A stretch of 35,761 nucleotides of DNA, taken from contig JBHLQY010000018.1 of the NCBI GenBank assembly GCA_048883105.1, positions 1 through 35,761 on the forward strand, written 5' to 3'. The position numbers were made by a program, and so were the translations under genes. Under the pieces are notes generated by a model, which searched no databases, was not told the origin of the DNA, and worked only from the letters and a program-made list of their open reading frames with translations. The stretch is from LW40-45 sp048883105 (GTDB lineage Archaea > Asgardarchaeota > Lokiarchaeia > Sigyniarchaeales > SOKP01). Shown here piece after piece: positions 16,725 through 25,050 of this stretch (within the stretch, counting starts at the first letter, position 1; every line of letters begins with the position of its first letter).

Positions 16725-17234
16725 TTAGCTACCTCCTATTTTAAATTTAAAAACATGCATACATGAATTATTTCCATAAGATCGAGACTCTTTTATTTCA
16801 AGTGGTTCCAAGAAAATGGAAGAAGGGTCTTTAGATTTTTCGTTAATCTGAGAAATCAGCTCAGAAACTAAACCTAATAAAATCTCACATCCCGCAATAT
16901 TAATATCTTCGTAATTATATTTACATAACGAGCATTTATAATCTTTGATTATAATTACTTTCTCATCATTATTCATTTCTATTGAAATAGAGCTATCTAC
17001 TATTTTTTGATATATCGTTTTTAAAAAATCTTTTATATTTAACACATTTACAATTTCAATAGGCTTCCAGTATTTAACAAACGTCTTAGCAATATTGCGT
17101 CCCATTTTTCTTAATCTAGGGGTGACATCAGTTTTTCCTTTTTTTTCCATAAGACGAACAAGATAATAGATACTATTACGCATTTGGTTCATTGTTGCTT
17201 CTGCTAAGAACAAATCGCTTCTTGAATATTCCAT
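16725..17234 (-). CDS. Bet3/TRAPP-like (V4R-fold) protein
   Basis: A 169-residue single-domain protein resembling the Bet3/TRAPPC3 family of vesicle tethering subunits. It begins SRSDLFLAEATMNQMRNSIYYLV, the family's first helix (compare SSELFTLTYGALV in Bet3), then RLRKMGRNIAKTFVKYWKP, matching Bet3's KMGFNIGVRLIEDF, and CSLCKYNYEDINIAGCEILLGLVSELI, matching the central strand and C-terminal helix. The closely related V4R domain has the same fold, so a bacterial-like V4R origin is the alternative. Size equals that of eukaryotic TRAPP small subunits (about 145-190). It is the first gene of a two-gene unit with the larger V4R protein and may form a heterodimer with it, as TRAPP subunits do. 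The cysteine pair CSLC is unusual for Bet3. Confidence 0.7.
   Translation of the reverse strand: MEYSRSDLFLAEATMNQMRNSIYYLVRLMEKKGKTDVTPRLRKMGRNIAKTFVKYWKPIEIVNVLNIKDFLKTIYQKIVDSSISIEMNNDEKVIIIKDYKCSLCKYNYEDINIAGCEILLGLVSELISQINEKSKDPSSIFLEPLEIKESRSYGNNSCMHVFKFKIGGS
16731..16736 (-). promoter_or_regulatory. Ribosome binding site inside the upstream gene's end
   Basis: GGAGGT on the minus strand, eight bases before the ATG at 16720-16722. It encodes the last Gly-Gly of the upstream Bet3-like protein, so the two genes are translationally coupled. Confidence 0.65.
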
Positions 17235-17413
17235 AATCGATTATTATTGTTAATTCGTATTAAATTATAAATGAAAAAATAAGCATCAATTTTAAAGCTT
17301 TTAATCTAATTAAAAATATTAAAAATATTTAATAGAGAGAGGTTTTTGTTAACGAATTAACCTTTAAAATAGAAGAGAAAAGAAAAATGGGTTTAATATA
17401 AAAAATTTTTACA

Positions 17414-17758
17414 TTACATTTTGTTAATAATTTCACGGAGAATTGCTTCCCCAGCTGCTCCAATCATTATTCCATTATTCACAAGCATTTGTCCTTGGAT
17501 TTCAATGATGCCATTTAAGAGCTCACCATCTTTGAAGAATAGCAAAGTAGGAATAGCTGTTATTCCAAATATTTCACCTAAGGGTCGATTTTGATCGAGA
17601 TCAACTTGGATGAGTTGGATAAGTCCTTCGTCTCTGAGCTTTTGAAGTATAGGTGATACAAATTTGCATGGTCCGCACCAAGTAGTGTATATATCAATTA
17701 TAAGTTTGCCATTTGTAGGTCCCTCGATTCCTACAGACTTCAGTTCTTCGATATTCAT
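17414..17758 (-). CDS. trxA: Thioredoxin
   Basis: A 114-residue thioredoxin-fold protein with the canonical active site YTTWCGPCKF (C28, C31), the following LQKLRDEGLIQLIQVDLDQN helix and strand, the cis-proline loop ITAIPTLLFFKDGE, and a C-terminal helix (EAILREIINK). It is a cytosolic dithiol-disulfide oxidoreductase with no signal peptide. A short insertion, IQGQMLVNNGIMIGAAGEA, lies before the last helix. It starts at an ATG at the 3' side of a divergent intergenic region shared with the HdrC-like gene. No thioredoxin reductase is nearby. Confidence 0.92.
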   Translation of the reverse strand: MNIEELKSVGIEGPTNGKLIIDIYTTWCGPCKFVSPILQKLRDEGLIQLIQVDLDQNRPLGEIFGITAIPTLLFFKDGELLNGIIEIQGQMLVNNGIMIGAAGEAILREIINKM

Positions 17759-17967
17759 TTAATTTTCACTTAGAATTATTTAATAATTTATAATATTCGT
17801 AAGTATTTTTTCACTTTTATTCTTTTTATTTATAAAAAACAAGAAAATCAAGATCATCCTTAATTCATGTTGATATAATCTTTTCTCCTATTAATAAAAA
17901 GAAATAATTTTAAAATTAAGAAATAATTCCTTAAAATAACTTAGTAATAATAACAAATATTATTAAA

Positions 17968-18471
17968 ATGGCAACTCTAGATTTTGATTTTAGAAACCAA
18001 ATTCTTAATAACGATATTGGTAATACGTTAGCATATTGTTATCAGTGTGCCACTTGTTCAGGAGCGTGTCCTGTGGCTCAAGTTACAGAAGGTCGATATA
18101 ATCCAAGAAGATTAATCTTAGATGCTTTATTGGGATTAAAAGAAAAAATATTTGGAAAAGAAAACGCTTTTAATATCTGGGGATGCACCATATGTGATAC
18201 TTGCGATGAGGTTTGTCCTCAAAAAGTTGAACTTACAGAAATTTTTACAATTCTAAAAAATATGAGCGTTGAAAAAGGGGAAGCTCCTGAACATTATACC
18301 GGTCAAGCGTCAACAGTATTAGAATTTGGTAAGGCAATACCAAGCCAACCAGCCATTGAAAGAAGACGTGAACAATTAGGATTACCTAAAGTAATGGCTC
18401 CTGATATAGATGAAGTAAAAAAGCTTTTAAAGGCAACCAAATTAGCTGAAAAACTGCCAAAGGGAGAATAA
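17968..18471 (+). CDS. hdrC: HdrC-like 4Fe-4S ferredoxin subunit
   Basis: A 167-residue protein with two [4Fe-4S] motifs: CYQCATCSGACPV (C24, C27, C30, C34) and CTICDTCDEVCPQ (C73, C76, C79, C83). Spacing and surrounding residues (the CYQCATCSGACPVAQVTEGRYNPRR stretch) match heterodisulfide reductase subunit C and its homologues. In methanogens HdrABC reduces CoM-S-S-CoB with flavin-based electron bifurcation; in Asgards Hdr-like modules are thought to link electron carriers in H2 or organic-carbon metabolism. No HdrA or HdrB gene is in the window, so this is an orphan copy here. ATG start after an AT-rich leader. A T8 run follows the stop, so it is probably monocistronic. Confidence 0.88.
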   Translation: MATLDFDFRNQILNNDIGNTLAYCYQCATCSGACPVAQVTEGRYNPRRLILDALLGLKEKIFGKENAFNIWGCTICDTCDEVCPQKVELTEIFTILKNMSVEKGEAPEHYTGQASTVLEFGKAIPSQPAIERRREQLGLPKVMAPDIDEVKKLLKATKLAEKLPKGE

Positions 18472-18472
18472 A

Positions 18473-18480
18473 TTTTTTTT
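18473..18480 (+). terminator. Oligo-T terminator candidate after the HdrC-like gene
   Basis: Eight consecutive T residues begin one base after the stop, followed by CCATTTCTTCTT. Archaeal RNA polymerase terminates at such U-tracts without a hairpin. Confidence 0.45.
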
Positions 18481-18593
18481 CCATTTCTTCTTAATAAATA
18501 TTTATAAATAATTTTTAGTTAGAAATTTATAGACCTTAGAACTTAATTGAATATAACTATCTATTTCAAGTTTTAAGTAATAATTCATTTTAA

Positions 18594-18599
18594 GAGGTG
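18594..18599 (+). promoter_or_regulatory. Ribosome binding site for the TTG start of tpiA
   Basis: GAGGTG, complementary to the 16S rRNA 3' end, ends seven bases before the TTG at 18607 and supports that noncanonical start. Confidence 0.65.
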
Positions 18600-18606
18600 T
18601 CTTATC

Positions 18607-19374
18607 TTGAGAAAGCCGATTATAGGAGGCAATTGGAAAATGAATAGGGGCTCTCCAGCGGAAGCCAAAGAAATTCTAGAAGAGCTTATACCGTTAGTAA
18701 AGGACATTGATAAAGTTGAGATTGTTGTTTGCGCACCTTTCACAGCACTAACTTCTATATTTGAGATAATTAAAGCTACAAATATTAAATTAGGAGCTCA
18801 AAATATGTATTTTGAAGAGAAAGGAGCGTATACAGGAGAGATATCTCCACTATTTTTAAAATCCGTAGGTTGTAAATATGTGATTTTAGGCCACAGCGAA
18901 AGAAGAGATATTTTCAAAGAATCAGATGATTTTGTTAATAAAAAGCTTAAAAGAGCGCTATCTATAGGTTTAAATCCCATAGTGTGTATAGGGGAGCATT
19001 TAGAGGAAAGAGAAGCAGGAAAAACAAAAGAAATAATTCAAAATCAGTTAAATGAAACATTTAAAGATCTTACAAGAGATGAAATGATAAAAACGGTAAT
19101 AGCTTACGAGCCAATTTGGGCGATAGGTACTGGGAAAACAGCAACTCCAGGGCAAGCAGAAGAAATTCACGTATTTATCCGCGAATTACTAGCTCAAAAA
19201 TACGATAAAGGAACAGCAAATTTAATTAGAATTCAATATGGAGGTTCAATAAAACCTGTAAATGCCGAAGATCTTTTTAAACAAGAAAATATTGATGGGG
19301 GCTTAGTAGGAGGTGCTTCGCTCGAAGCGAACTCTTTATATGATATAATTAAAGCTGCTGAAAAGACTTGCTAG
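18607..19374 (+). CDS. tpiA: Triosephosphate isomerase, bacterial/eukaryotic type
   Basis: A 255-residue TIM-barrel enzyme interconverting glyceraldehyde 3-phosphate and dihydroxyacetone phosphate. The catalytic residues are visible: K11 in GGNWKMN, the histidine in ILGHSERRDIF, the glutamate in AYEPIWAIGTGKTATP (which also holds the phosphate loop lid), plus YGGSIKP and GGLVGGASLE. Length (about 250) and the YEPIWAIGTGKTAT form belong to bacterial and eukaryotic enzymes. Typical archaeal TIMs are about 225 residues, with a YEPPELIG-type motif. This implies horizontal acquisition or a lineage-specific ancestry. Start is TTG with a strong Shine-Dalgarno; no ATG is available before the catalytic lysine except one within GNWKMN itself. 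Confidence 0.95.
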   Translation: MRKPIIGGNWKMNRGSPAEAKEILEELIPLVKDIDKVEIVVCAPFTALTSIFEIIKATNIKLGAQNMYFEEKGAYTGEISPLFLKSVGCKYVILGHSERRDIFKESDDFVNKKLKRALSIGLNPIVCIGEHLEEREAGKTKEIIQNQLNETFKDLTRDEMIKTVIAYEPIWAIGTGKTATPGQAEEIHVFIRELLAQKYDKGTANLIRIQYGGSIKPVNAEDLFKQENIDGGLVGGASLEANSLYDIIKAAEKTC

Positions 19375-19396
19375 GAAGAACTTCTAATATATTTAG

Positions 19397-19945
19397 TTAT
19401 ACTTCGTAAATTTCTTTTTTATTAAATGTAAACTTTTTACCCCCGAGATGATAAGGAATTTCAACGCTTTTTATATTTATTTCGTTTTTGGAAAGAATAT
19501 CTTCTCTACCTAAACAAGATACAACTTTTCCAACGAACAATGTATGATCTCCATACTTTTTTGTATCTATTACCTTGCATTCGATATGGGATACACATTC
19601 TTTTATTCTAGGACATTTTACATTTATTCCATCTAAGGGTGTTAGGTTGGTTTCTTTAAATTTATCTATTTTTCTTCCAGAATGACTACCACAGTAAAAG
19701 ACTTCTGAAATAATTGCTTTTGTAGGTACATTAATAGTGAATTCTCCAGAATTTTTTATAAGATCGTGAGAAAATCTTTGAGGAGCAATAGATATGGCAA
19801 TTATTGGAGGACTTCTGCTTATGATCATACTCCAAGCTAAAGTTATAATGTTATTTTTATCCTCATATCGAGATGTACATAGAACTGTTTGTCGTGGATG
19901 GAGCAGACGAAGATGGTTGGTAATATTTAATTTTTTAAATTCCAT
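19397..19945 (-). CDS. Flavin reductase-like (FMN-binding split-barrel) protein
   Basis: A 182-residue protein of the flavin reductase-like family (DIM6/NTAB). The layout is typical: HPRQTVLCTSRYEDKNNIITLAWSMIISRSPPIIAISIAPQRFSHDLIKNSGEFTINVP spans the FMN-binding barrel, followed by CGSHSGRKIDKFKETNL and a C-terminal strand region SHIECKVIDTKKYGDHTLFVGKVV. Members reduce or bind flavin, and some archaeal ones are ferric reductases. The exact reaction is unknown. The ATG at 19943-19945 is preferred to the TTG immediately upstream. It lies on the strand opposite to TIM, tail to tail with 22 bases between stops. The longin-like gene is upstream on the same strand, 70 bases away. Confidence 0.87.
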   Translation of the reverse strand: MEFKKLNITNHLRLLHPRQTVLCTSRYEDKNNIITLAWSMIISRSPPIIAISIAPQRFSHDLIKNSGEFTINVPTKAIISEVFYCGSHSGRKIDKFKETNLTPLDGINVKCPRIKECVSHIECKVIDTKKYGDHTLFVGKVVSCLGREDILSKNEINIKSVEIPYHLGGKKFTFNKKEIYEV

Positions 19946-20015
19946 CAATAATACTAATTGAATTTTTACTTATAATCTTTGAACATTAACTAATAGCTGA
20001 TTTGTTTTTAAAAAA

Positions 20016-20876
20016 TTAGTCTAAAATTTGATTAAATTCTCTAGTTAGTTTTGCTGGAAATTCAGCTAGATAACTATCGGGACCGGTAATAAGAAGATAA
20101 TAATAAGGCTCAAATAGTTTTTCCACAGTAACGCCTATTCCAGAATTAATAAGATAAACCCAAACCTGTGTTCCTTCATAGAATCCCTGTCGATATTTCC
20201 ATTCAAAAGCGTCAATTTCTGGAATGTCCCCTAAATTCCTTAAAATGATTTCAATATCTTGAAAAGTATATTTATCTCCGAATATCGCAATGGGGCTAAG
20301 ATCAAACGAGGTTATTATAATATTAAACAATCCATACCTTTCCATTTCTTCTAAAAATTTGGCCGCTAGGAGTTGAATTTCTACTTGATTATTATAAACA
20401 CGATTTCTAGCATCAGTATCAGTTAAAATATCAATAATTTTTTTTTCTTCATCTTCATTAATCGTTTCTGAGTCTTCAAGGGGAATTTTATGTGAAATAA
20501 TTGAATTATAGATAAAGTCGACTTTTTCTTTTACAGATTTGTGTAGCAAATAAATTTCAGTTTGAGCAGTAATTAACGCATCTCCTTTATATTTTTTTTT
20601 CTCTTCTAAAGCTTTCTCTCCGTTTTCTCGAGTTAGAGATTTAAACTCAAGTGTTCTAATTTCCTTATCTAAGTTTTTAGCGAATCCGAATAATGCAGAG
20701 ACTAAACCAGCATTTAACACAAAAGAAGCATCATGTGGATTAATAGAATTATCTATAATTTCAGTAAAATCAAAAAATCTTTGATATAATTTTATTCCAT
20801 CGGGTAATTTTTTGATATCTTTGTAATAGTAAGGATAACCTGTGCTTGTAATTATTGATATGTTATAAATAGTCAT
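20016..20876 (-). CDS. Hypothetical protein, possible tandem longin/roadblock-like domains
   Basis: A 286-residue soluble protein that I cannot assign firmly. The N-terminus, MTIYNISIITSTGYPYYYKD followed by a run to FVLNAGLVSALFGFAKNLDKEI, has the strand-turn-strand-helix order of longin or roadblock-like domains in Asgard archaea. The second half, LFNIIITSFDLSPIAIFGD and WVYLINSGIGVTVEKLFEPYYYLLITGPDSYLAEF, could be a second related domain, with a C-terminal helix (TREFNQILD). A charged helical linker (residues about 80-165) joins them. No membrane segment or catalytic motif is seen. If longin-like, it could work with small GTPases as in MglA/MglB or SRX/Mon1 systems, but this is a guess from fold pattern. 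It lies 195 bases downstream of LeuRS on the same strand. Confidence 0.65.
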   Translation of the reverse strand: MTIYNISIITSTGYPYYYKDIKKLPDGIKLYQRFFDFTEIIDNSINPHDASFVLNAGLVSALFGFAKNLDKEIRTLEFKSLTRENGEKALEEKKKYKGDALITAQTEIYLLHKSVKEKVDFIYNSIISHKIPLEDSETINEDEEKKIIDILTDTDARNRVYNNQVEIQLLAAKFLEEMERYGLFNIIITSFDLSPIAIFGDKYTFQDIEIILRNLGDIPEIDAFEWKYRQGFYEGTQVWVYLINSGIGVTVEKLFEPYYYLLITGPDSYLAEFPAKLTREFNQILD

Positions 20877-21071
20877 AAATAATAACTAGTTTAATAGAAT
20901 AATTCTGTTTTAAATCGATATTATAATTGTAATTTAAATATTTATATTTAAACGAATTGATTTAAATTCACGATGACAATGAAAAATTTAGGGAAATTTT
21001 TATAATCGATTATTAAAAAAATAAATTTGATTCGATAGATTTAAAGTCAACATAATGAAATTTCATCTTAA

Positions 21072-23849
21072 CTATAATATTATAATAGCGGGTTTCCCTG
21101 GAAGCGCTTGAGTTGCTTTTTTTTCTTCTGATTCTTTTTCAACGATGATCTTTACAGTACAATTATATTTCTTTTCAATAATTGACTTGATATCATTGAA
21201 AAAACTTAATTCTTCGATGGGTGATAATGAAAATTTCGAGAATTTTCCAACATTTTTTAGAATTTTACTAACAGTCTGACTGATATATTTCCCATGAGGT
21301 TTTAGATTGCTGTCTTGCATTATTTCTTTCATAATTTCACCTTGGTTTCTCGTTTCTTCTAATAATCTAATTAAACTAGAATAAAATTTGAATTTCCATT
21401 CATCAGCTATGATAATTGAAATATTTTTAAATTTATCTTTTTTCATAACTAATTTAATGCTATTAATATCGTTTATTATATTGTCCATTAGTTTCCATTT
21501 GAAGTCATTTTCGGTTGTAAGTAATTTTTCATTGTAGGAAGGCCAAGAAGCTAAGCTAATATAACCTTTTTTACCTATAATTTCCCAAATTTCTTCAGTT
21601 ATATGAGGTGCGATTGGGTGAAGCAATAAATTAATTTTTTCCCGGCATTCTTTGTAGATTTCTTCAATTACACCTTCATTTTTATATTTATTCAAATCAG
21701 AAGAAAATTGTATTATGTAATTTACAGCATCACGAATAGCAATTTTATCTAAAGCCTCAGAAACAGATTTAATTGTTTTATTTAGATGGTATACTATAAG
21801 CGTATCTCTAATATTCTTTTCTTTTTTTATATTTTCTGGAGGTTCTGCTAATTGTAAGAATATGTTTCTAATAAACCTAGAAGCAAAACCAATACCTTCA
21901 TCTGACCATTCTAGACCCGATTGTGGGCTTGCACCGAATAATATAAAAAATCGTGCTGCATCAGCTCCATAATCATTCATTATTCCAATCGGATCAACTG
22001 TGTTTCCAAGAGATTTACTCATTTTAACACTTTTCAAAAGATATTTGGTTCCACATCTCTTACATTTTTTATTATTTTTTTCTGCTTCCACCGCAAATGA
22101 ATCACATTTGGAACAATAAGGATGAGTTTTATTAATCATACCCTGAGTCAAAAGTGCTTGGAATGGCTCATCAAAATTATGTAATCCAAGATCACGAGTT
22201 ACTTTAGTAAAGAATCGTGCATAAAGCAGATGCATTACCGCATGCTCAATGCCTCCAATATATTGGTCGACATTCATCCAATAATTAACTACTTCCTTTC
22301 GGTAAGGCCAAACTTCGGTATGCGGATCGCAAAATTTAAAAAAATACCAAGAGCTATCAACAAAGGTATCCATCGTATCTGTTTCGCGCCTAGCCGGTTT
22401 ACCACATTTAGGACATGTGGTAATAACAAAAGTTTCACTAGTTTCTAATGGATTACCTTTTCCCGTGAACTTTACATCTTTAGGTAATTTAACTGGCAAA
22501 TCTTGGTATGGCACTGGTATGGTTCCACAATCATCGCAATAAATAATGGGAATAGGACAACCCCAATAACGTTGACGCGAAATTAACCAATCTCTTAATT
22601 TATAATTAACAGTACTATAACCCATACCTATATTTTCTAATTTTTCTGTTATTGACTTAATAGCTATACGATTCTCCATCCCATTAAATTCTTCAGAGTT
22701 GACAAGAATACCGTCACCTTCGTATGAGCGTGTCATTTTATCTTCTCTTAATTCATAATCAAAAGGTTGAATTACTATTCTTATATCAATGTTATACTTT
22801 TTAGCAAACTCGAAATCACGTTGGTCGTGGGCAGGTACTGCCATAACAGCACCAGCACCATATTCATAAATAACAAAATTTCCGATGTAAACTGGAACCT
22901 CTTCTTTTGTCATTGGGTTAATGCAATATTTTCCAATAAAAATTCCATTTTTTTCAATTTCAATATCAGTTCTTTCAAATCGATCCTGTTTCATAACCTC
23001 ATTGTATAATATTTCAAATTCTTCCTCGTAATCAGTCTCTTTTACCCATTCTATTACCCATGGATGTTCGGGGGCAAAAACCATAAATGTAACACCATAT
23101 AGAGTATCTGGTCTTGTAGTGAAAATATCTATGGATCTATCCTCACCTACAATAGGGAATTTTATTATACTTCCCTCAGAACGTCCTATCCAATTATTTT
23201 GCATTGATTTAACATTTTCTCCCCAATTGAGATTGGTAAAATCTAGCAATTCATCTGCATAGGCTCTTATTTTTAAAAACCATTGTGTTAGAAATTTTTG
23301 TTCAGCTTCAGAGTTACAACGCCAACATTTACCACCTTGTACTTGTTCGTTAGCTAATACTGTATTACAACCAGGACACCAATTAACATAAGAATCTTCT
23401 CTATAAGCAAGGTCCTTTTCCATAAATTTTAAAAAAAGCCATTGATCCCATTTATAATAATCCGTATCATGACTGTAAATTAACCGTGTCCAATCGTAAG
23501 AGAGACCTATTCTTTTTTGTTGTTCTTTAATAGCTTCAATGTTTGAATCTGTCCAAATTTCTGGATTTGCACCATGATCTATTGCTGCATTTTCAGCAGG
23601 TAAACCGAATGAATCGTAACCCATAGGATAGAGTACATTGAAGCCACACATTCGTTTATATCTTGCATAACAATCGCCAATTGAATAATTACGTAAATGA
23701 CCCATATGGAGTGCTGATGAGGGGTAAGGATACATTTCTAGAACATAATATTTCGGCTTTTTTGGATCTTCCTTTACTTCAAAAATTTTATCTTTTTCCC
23801 ATCGGTGCTGCCATTTAGCTTCTATTTTCTGAGGATCGTACTCAACCAT
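21072..23849 (-). CDS. leuS: Leucyl-tRNA synthetase, bacterial type
   Basis: A 925-residue class I synthetase that charges tRNA-Leu. Motifs: YPYPSSALHMGHLRNYSIGD (HIGH region), the zinc-like CPGC...CWRC knuckle, the CP1 editing domain (TTRPDTLYG, AVPAHDQRDFEFA), a second cysteine knuckle (CPKC), DTFVDSSWYF and the KMSKS motif VKMSKSLGNTVDP, then an anticodon-binding helical domain. The VLYPMGYDSFGLPAENAAI signature and the placement of the editing domain are bacterial, unlike archaeal/eukaryotic cytosolic LeuRS. The ATG at 23847-23849 gives MVEYDPQKIEAKWQ; a GTG ten codons upstream is less likely. It is divergent from the lipoyl operon, which suggests a horizontally acquired leuS in this genome. 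Confidence 0.95.
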   Translation of the reverse strand: MVEYDPQKIEAKWQHRWEKDKIFEVKEDPKKPKYYVLEMYPYPSSALHMGHLRNYSIGDCYARYKRMCGFNVLYPMGYDSFGLPAENAAIDHGANPEIWTDSNIEAIKEQQKRIGLSYDWTRLIYSHDTDYYKWDQWLFLKFMEKDLAYREDSYVNWCPGCNTVLANEQVQGGKCWRCNSEAEQKFLTQWFLKIRAYADELLDFTNLNWGENVKSMQNNWIGRSEGSIIKFPIVGEDRSIDIFTTRPDTLYGVTFMVFAPEHPWVIEWVKETDYEEEFEILYNEVMKQDRFERTDIEIEKNGIFIGKYCINPMTKEEVPVYIGNFVIYEYGAGAVMAVPAHDQRDFEFAKKYNIDIRIVIQPFDYELREDKMTRSYEGDGILVNSEEFNGMENRIAIKSITEKLENIGMGYSTVNYKLRDWLISRQRYWGCPIPIIYCDDCGTIPVPYQDLPVKLPKDVKFTGKGNPLETSETFVITTCPKCGKPARRETDTMDTFVDSSWYFFKFCDPHTEVWPYRKEVVNYWMNVDQYIGGIEHAVMHLLYARFFTKVTRDLGLHNFDEPFQALLTQGMINKTHPYCSKCDSFAVEAEKNNKKCKRCGTKYLLKSVKMSKSLGNTVDPIGIMNDYGADAARFFILFGASPQSGLEWSDEGIGFASRFIRNIFLQLAEPPENIKKEKNIRDTLIVYHLNKTIKSVSEALDKIAIRDAVNYIIQFSSDLNKYKNEGVIEEIYKECREKINLLLHPIAPHITEEIWEIIGKKGYISLASWPSYNEKLLTTENDFKWKLMDNIINDINSIKLVMKKDKFKNISIIIADEWKFKFYSSLIRLLEETRNQGEIMKEIMQDSNLKPHGKYISQTVSKILKNVGKFSKFSLSPIEELSFFNDIKSIIEKKYNCTVKIIVEKESEEKKATQALPGKPAIIIL

Positions 23850-24034
23850 AATGACCAACTCGAATTTAACCAATTCCACTGAATAATTTAAATATTTAAG
23901 ATATTAATATTTCGTTCCATAAATTTTTTTTGAAAACTTTACTGATATTAAGAATAAAGATTTTAAAGCCTCAAATAGTTTTTATCTTAGAGAGATTTTT
24001 AACTAGAAAACCCCACCTAGGTTTAAGAACCCTA
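23850..24034. promoter_or_regulatory. Divergent intergenic region, leuS / lipoyl-F420 operon
   Basis: These 185 bases separate divergent starts. TATA-like words (AATTTAAATATTTAAGATATTAATATT, split around 23886-23911) lie in the middle. A TTG at 23930 is in frame with the radical SAM gene but would add 35 basic, hydrophobic residues that family members lack. Confidence 0.4.
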
Positions 24035-25033
24035 ATGACGATTGATAAAATTAGAGTATCTATTGGTTCGGCTGCCGTTTTAGGTTTAGATTCCATAAAA
24101 TTTGAAGTTGCACCCACAACTTGCTATATTATGACTTTTAAATCTGGGAAATGTTCTGCTAATTGTGGTTTTTGTCCGCAGGCAAGATCTTCGAATTCTG
24201 CTCTTGAAAAACTCTCCCGGATTGTATGGCCTGCTTATAATTTTAAAGATTTTTTAACAAAATTAAAATATACATCTCCTTTAAAAAAATTCAGAAGAAT
24301 TTGCATTCAAACACTAAATTATCCTGAGAATTTTCAAGATTTAACTGAAATTATCTCTCAAATTAGAAAAATTTCAGATATTCCAATTTCTGTTGCAATG
24401 CCTCCAACATCAATAGAACAATTAAAGGAGTTAAAATCTAAAGGAGTAGAAAGAGTAGGGATTGCTCTAGATGGGGCTACACCTGTGATTTTTAATAAAA
24501 TAAAAGGTAGAGACGTTAACAGTCCATATAGATGGGAAAATCATTTCGAATGTTTGAGAACAGCTTTAGATATTTTCGGAGAAGGTAATGTAAGTACTCA
24601 TATTATAATAGGTTTAGGTGAAACTCAGAAGGAGGTACTAAGCCTTATTAATGAATTGCGTGATTTACAGATTTTACCGGGATTATTTTCATTTACTCCA
24701 ATAAAAGGGACTAAGCTTGAAAGTATTTCTCAGCCCAACATTGTTAATTATAGAAAGATTCAGCTTGGAAGATATCTCATATTCGATAAAAATAGAAATC
24801 TAAATGCCTTCACGTTTGATTCAAAAGGAGATATTATTAAATTCAATATGAATAAAAATCTATTAAAAGATATTCTTGATGAAGATGGTGCGTTTTTAAC
24901 TCCAGGATGTCCTGGTTGTAATCGTCCATATTATACTTCCAGACCATCTGGTCCAATATATAATTTTCCACGAAAATTAACTGATAAAGAAAAAGAAGAA
25001 ATTTATAAGATCTTAAAGAAATTTGTTAATTAA
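24035..25033 (+). CDS. Radical SAM protein, LipS1/LipS2-type lipoyl synthase subunit
   Basis: A 332-residue radical SAM enzyme. The SAM-cluster motif is KCSANCGFCPQAR (C40-x3-C44-x2-C47). A second cysteine site near the C-terminus, TPGCPGCNRPYYTSRPSGP, resembles an auxiliary iron-sulfur cluster. N-terminal RVSIGSAAVLGL matches archaeal BioB-like radical SAM proteins. In Thermococcus and others, two such proteins (LipS1 and LipS2) together insert two sulfurs into protein-bound octanoyl chains, replacing LipA. Here the next genes are a lipoate/octanoyl transferase and a second radical SAM protein, which makes this the strongest reading. Which subunit it is remains uncertain. It is the first gene of the operon, 17 bases before the ligase gene. 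The ATG at 24035 is chosen over TTG at 23930. Confidence 0.75.
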   Translation: MTIDKIRVSIGSAAVLGLDSIKFEVAPTTCYIMTFKSGKCSANCGFCPQARSSNSALEKLSRIVWPAYNFKDFLTKLKYTSPLKKFRRICIQTLNYPENFQDLTEIISQIRKISDIPISVAMPPTSIEQLKELKSKGVERVGIALDGATPVIFNKIKGRDVNSPYRWENHFECLRTALDIFGEGNVSTHIIIGLGETQKEVLSLINELRDLQILPGLFSFTPIKGTKLESISQPNIVNYRKIQLGRYLIFDKNRNLNAFTFDSKGDIIKFNMNKNLLKDILDEDGAFLTPGCPGCNRPYYTSRPSGPIYNFPRKLTDKEKEEIYKILKKFVN

Positions 25034-25050
25034 AAAGTTTTAATGAGAAA

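Noticed and set aside
17968..18471. A complete heterodisulfide reductase cluster
   Set aside because: Only the HdrC-like subunit is present; neighbours are thioredoxin and TIM genes.
21055..21066. Perfect 12-bp palindrome ATGAAATTTCAT just after the leuS stop
   Set aside because: Expected by chance in AT-rich DNA; too short for a terminator hairpin and no repeat copies seen.
23930..24034. TTG-initiated N-terminal extension of the first radical SAM gene
   Set aside because: Adds 35 basic, hydrophobic residues without family similarity; the ATG at 24035 directly precedes the conserved RVSIGSAAVLGL start.
24035..25033. CofG or CofH (Fo synthase) as identity of the radical SAM gene, because F420 genes follow
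   Set aside because: The cysteine motif wording, the C-terminal CPGC site and the ligase gene next door fit lipoyl assembly better.
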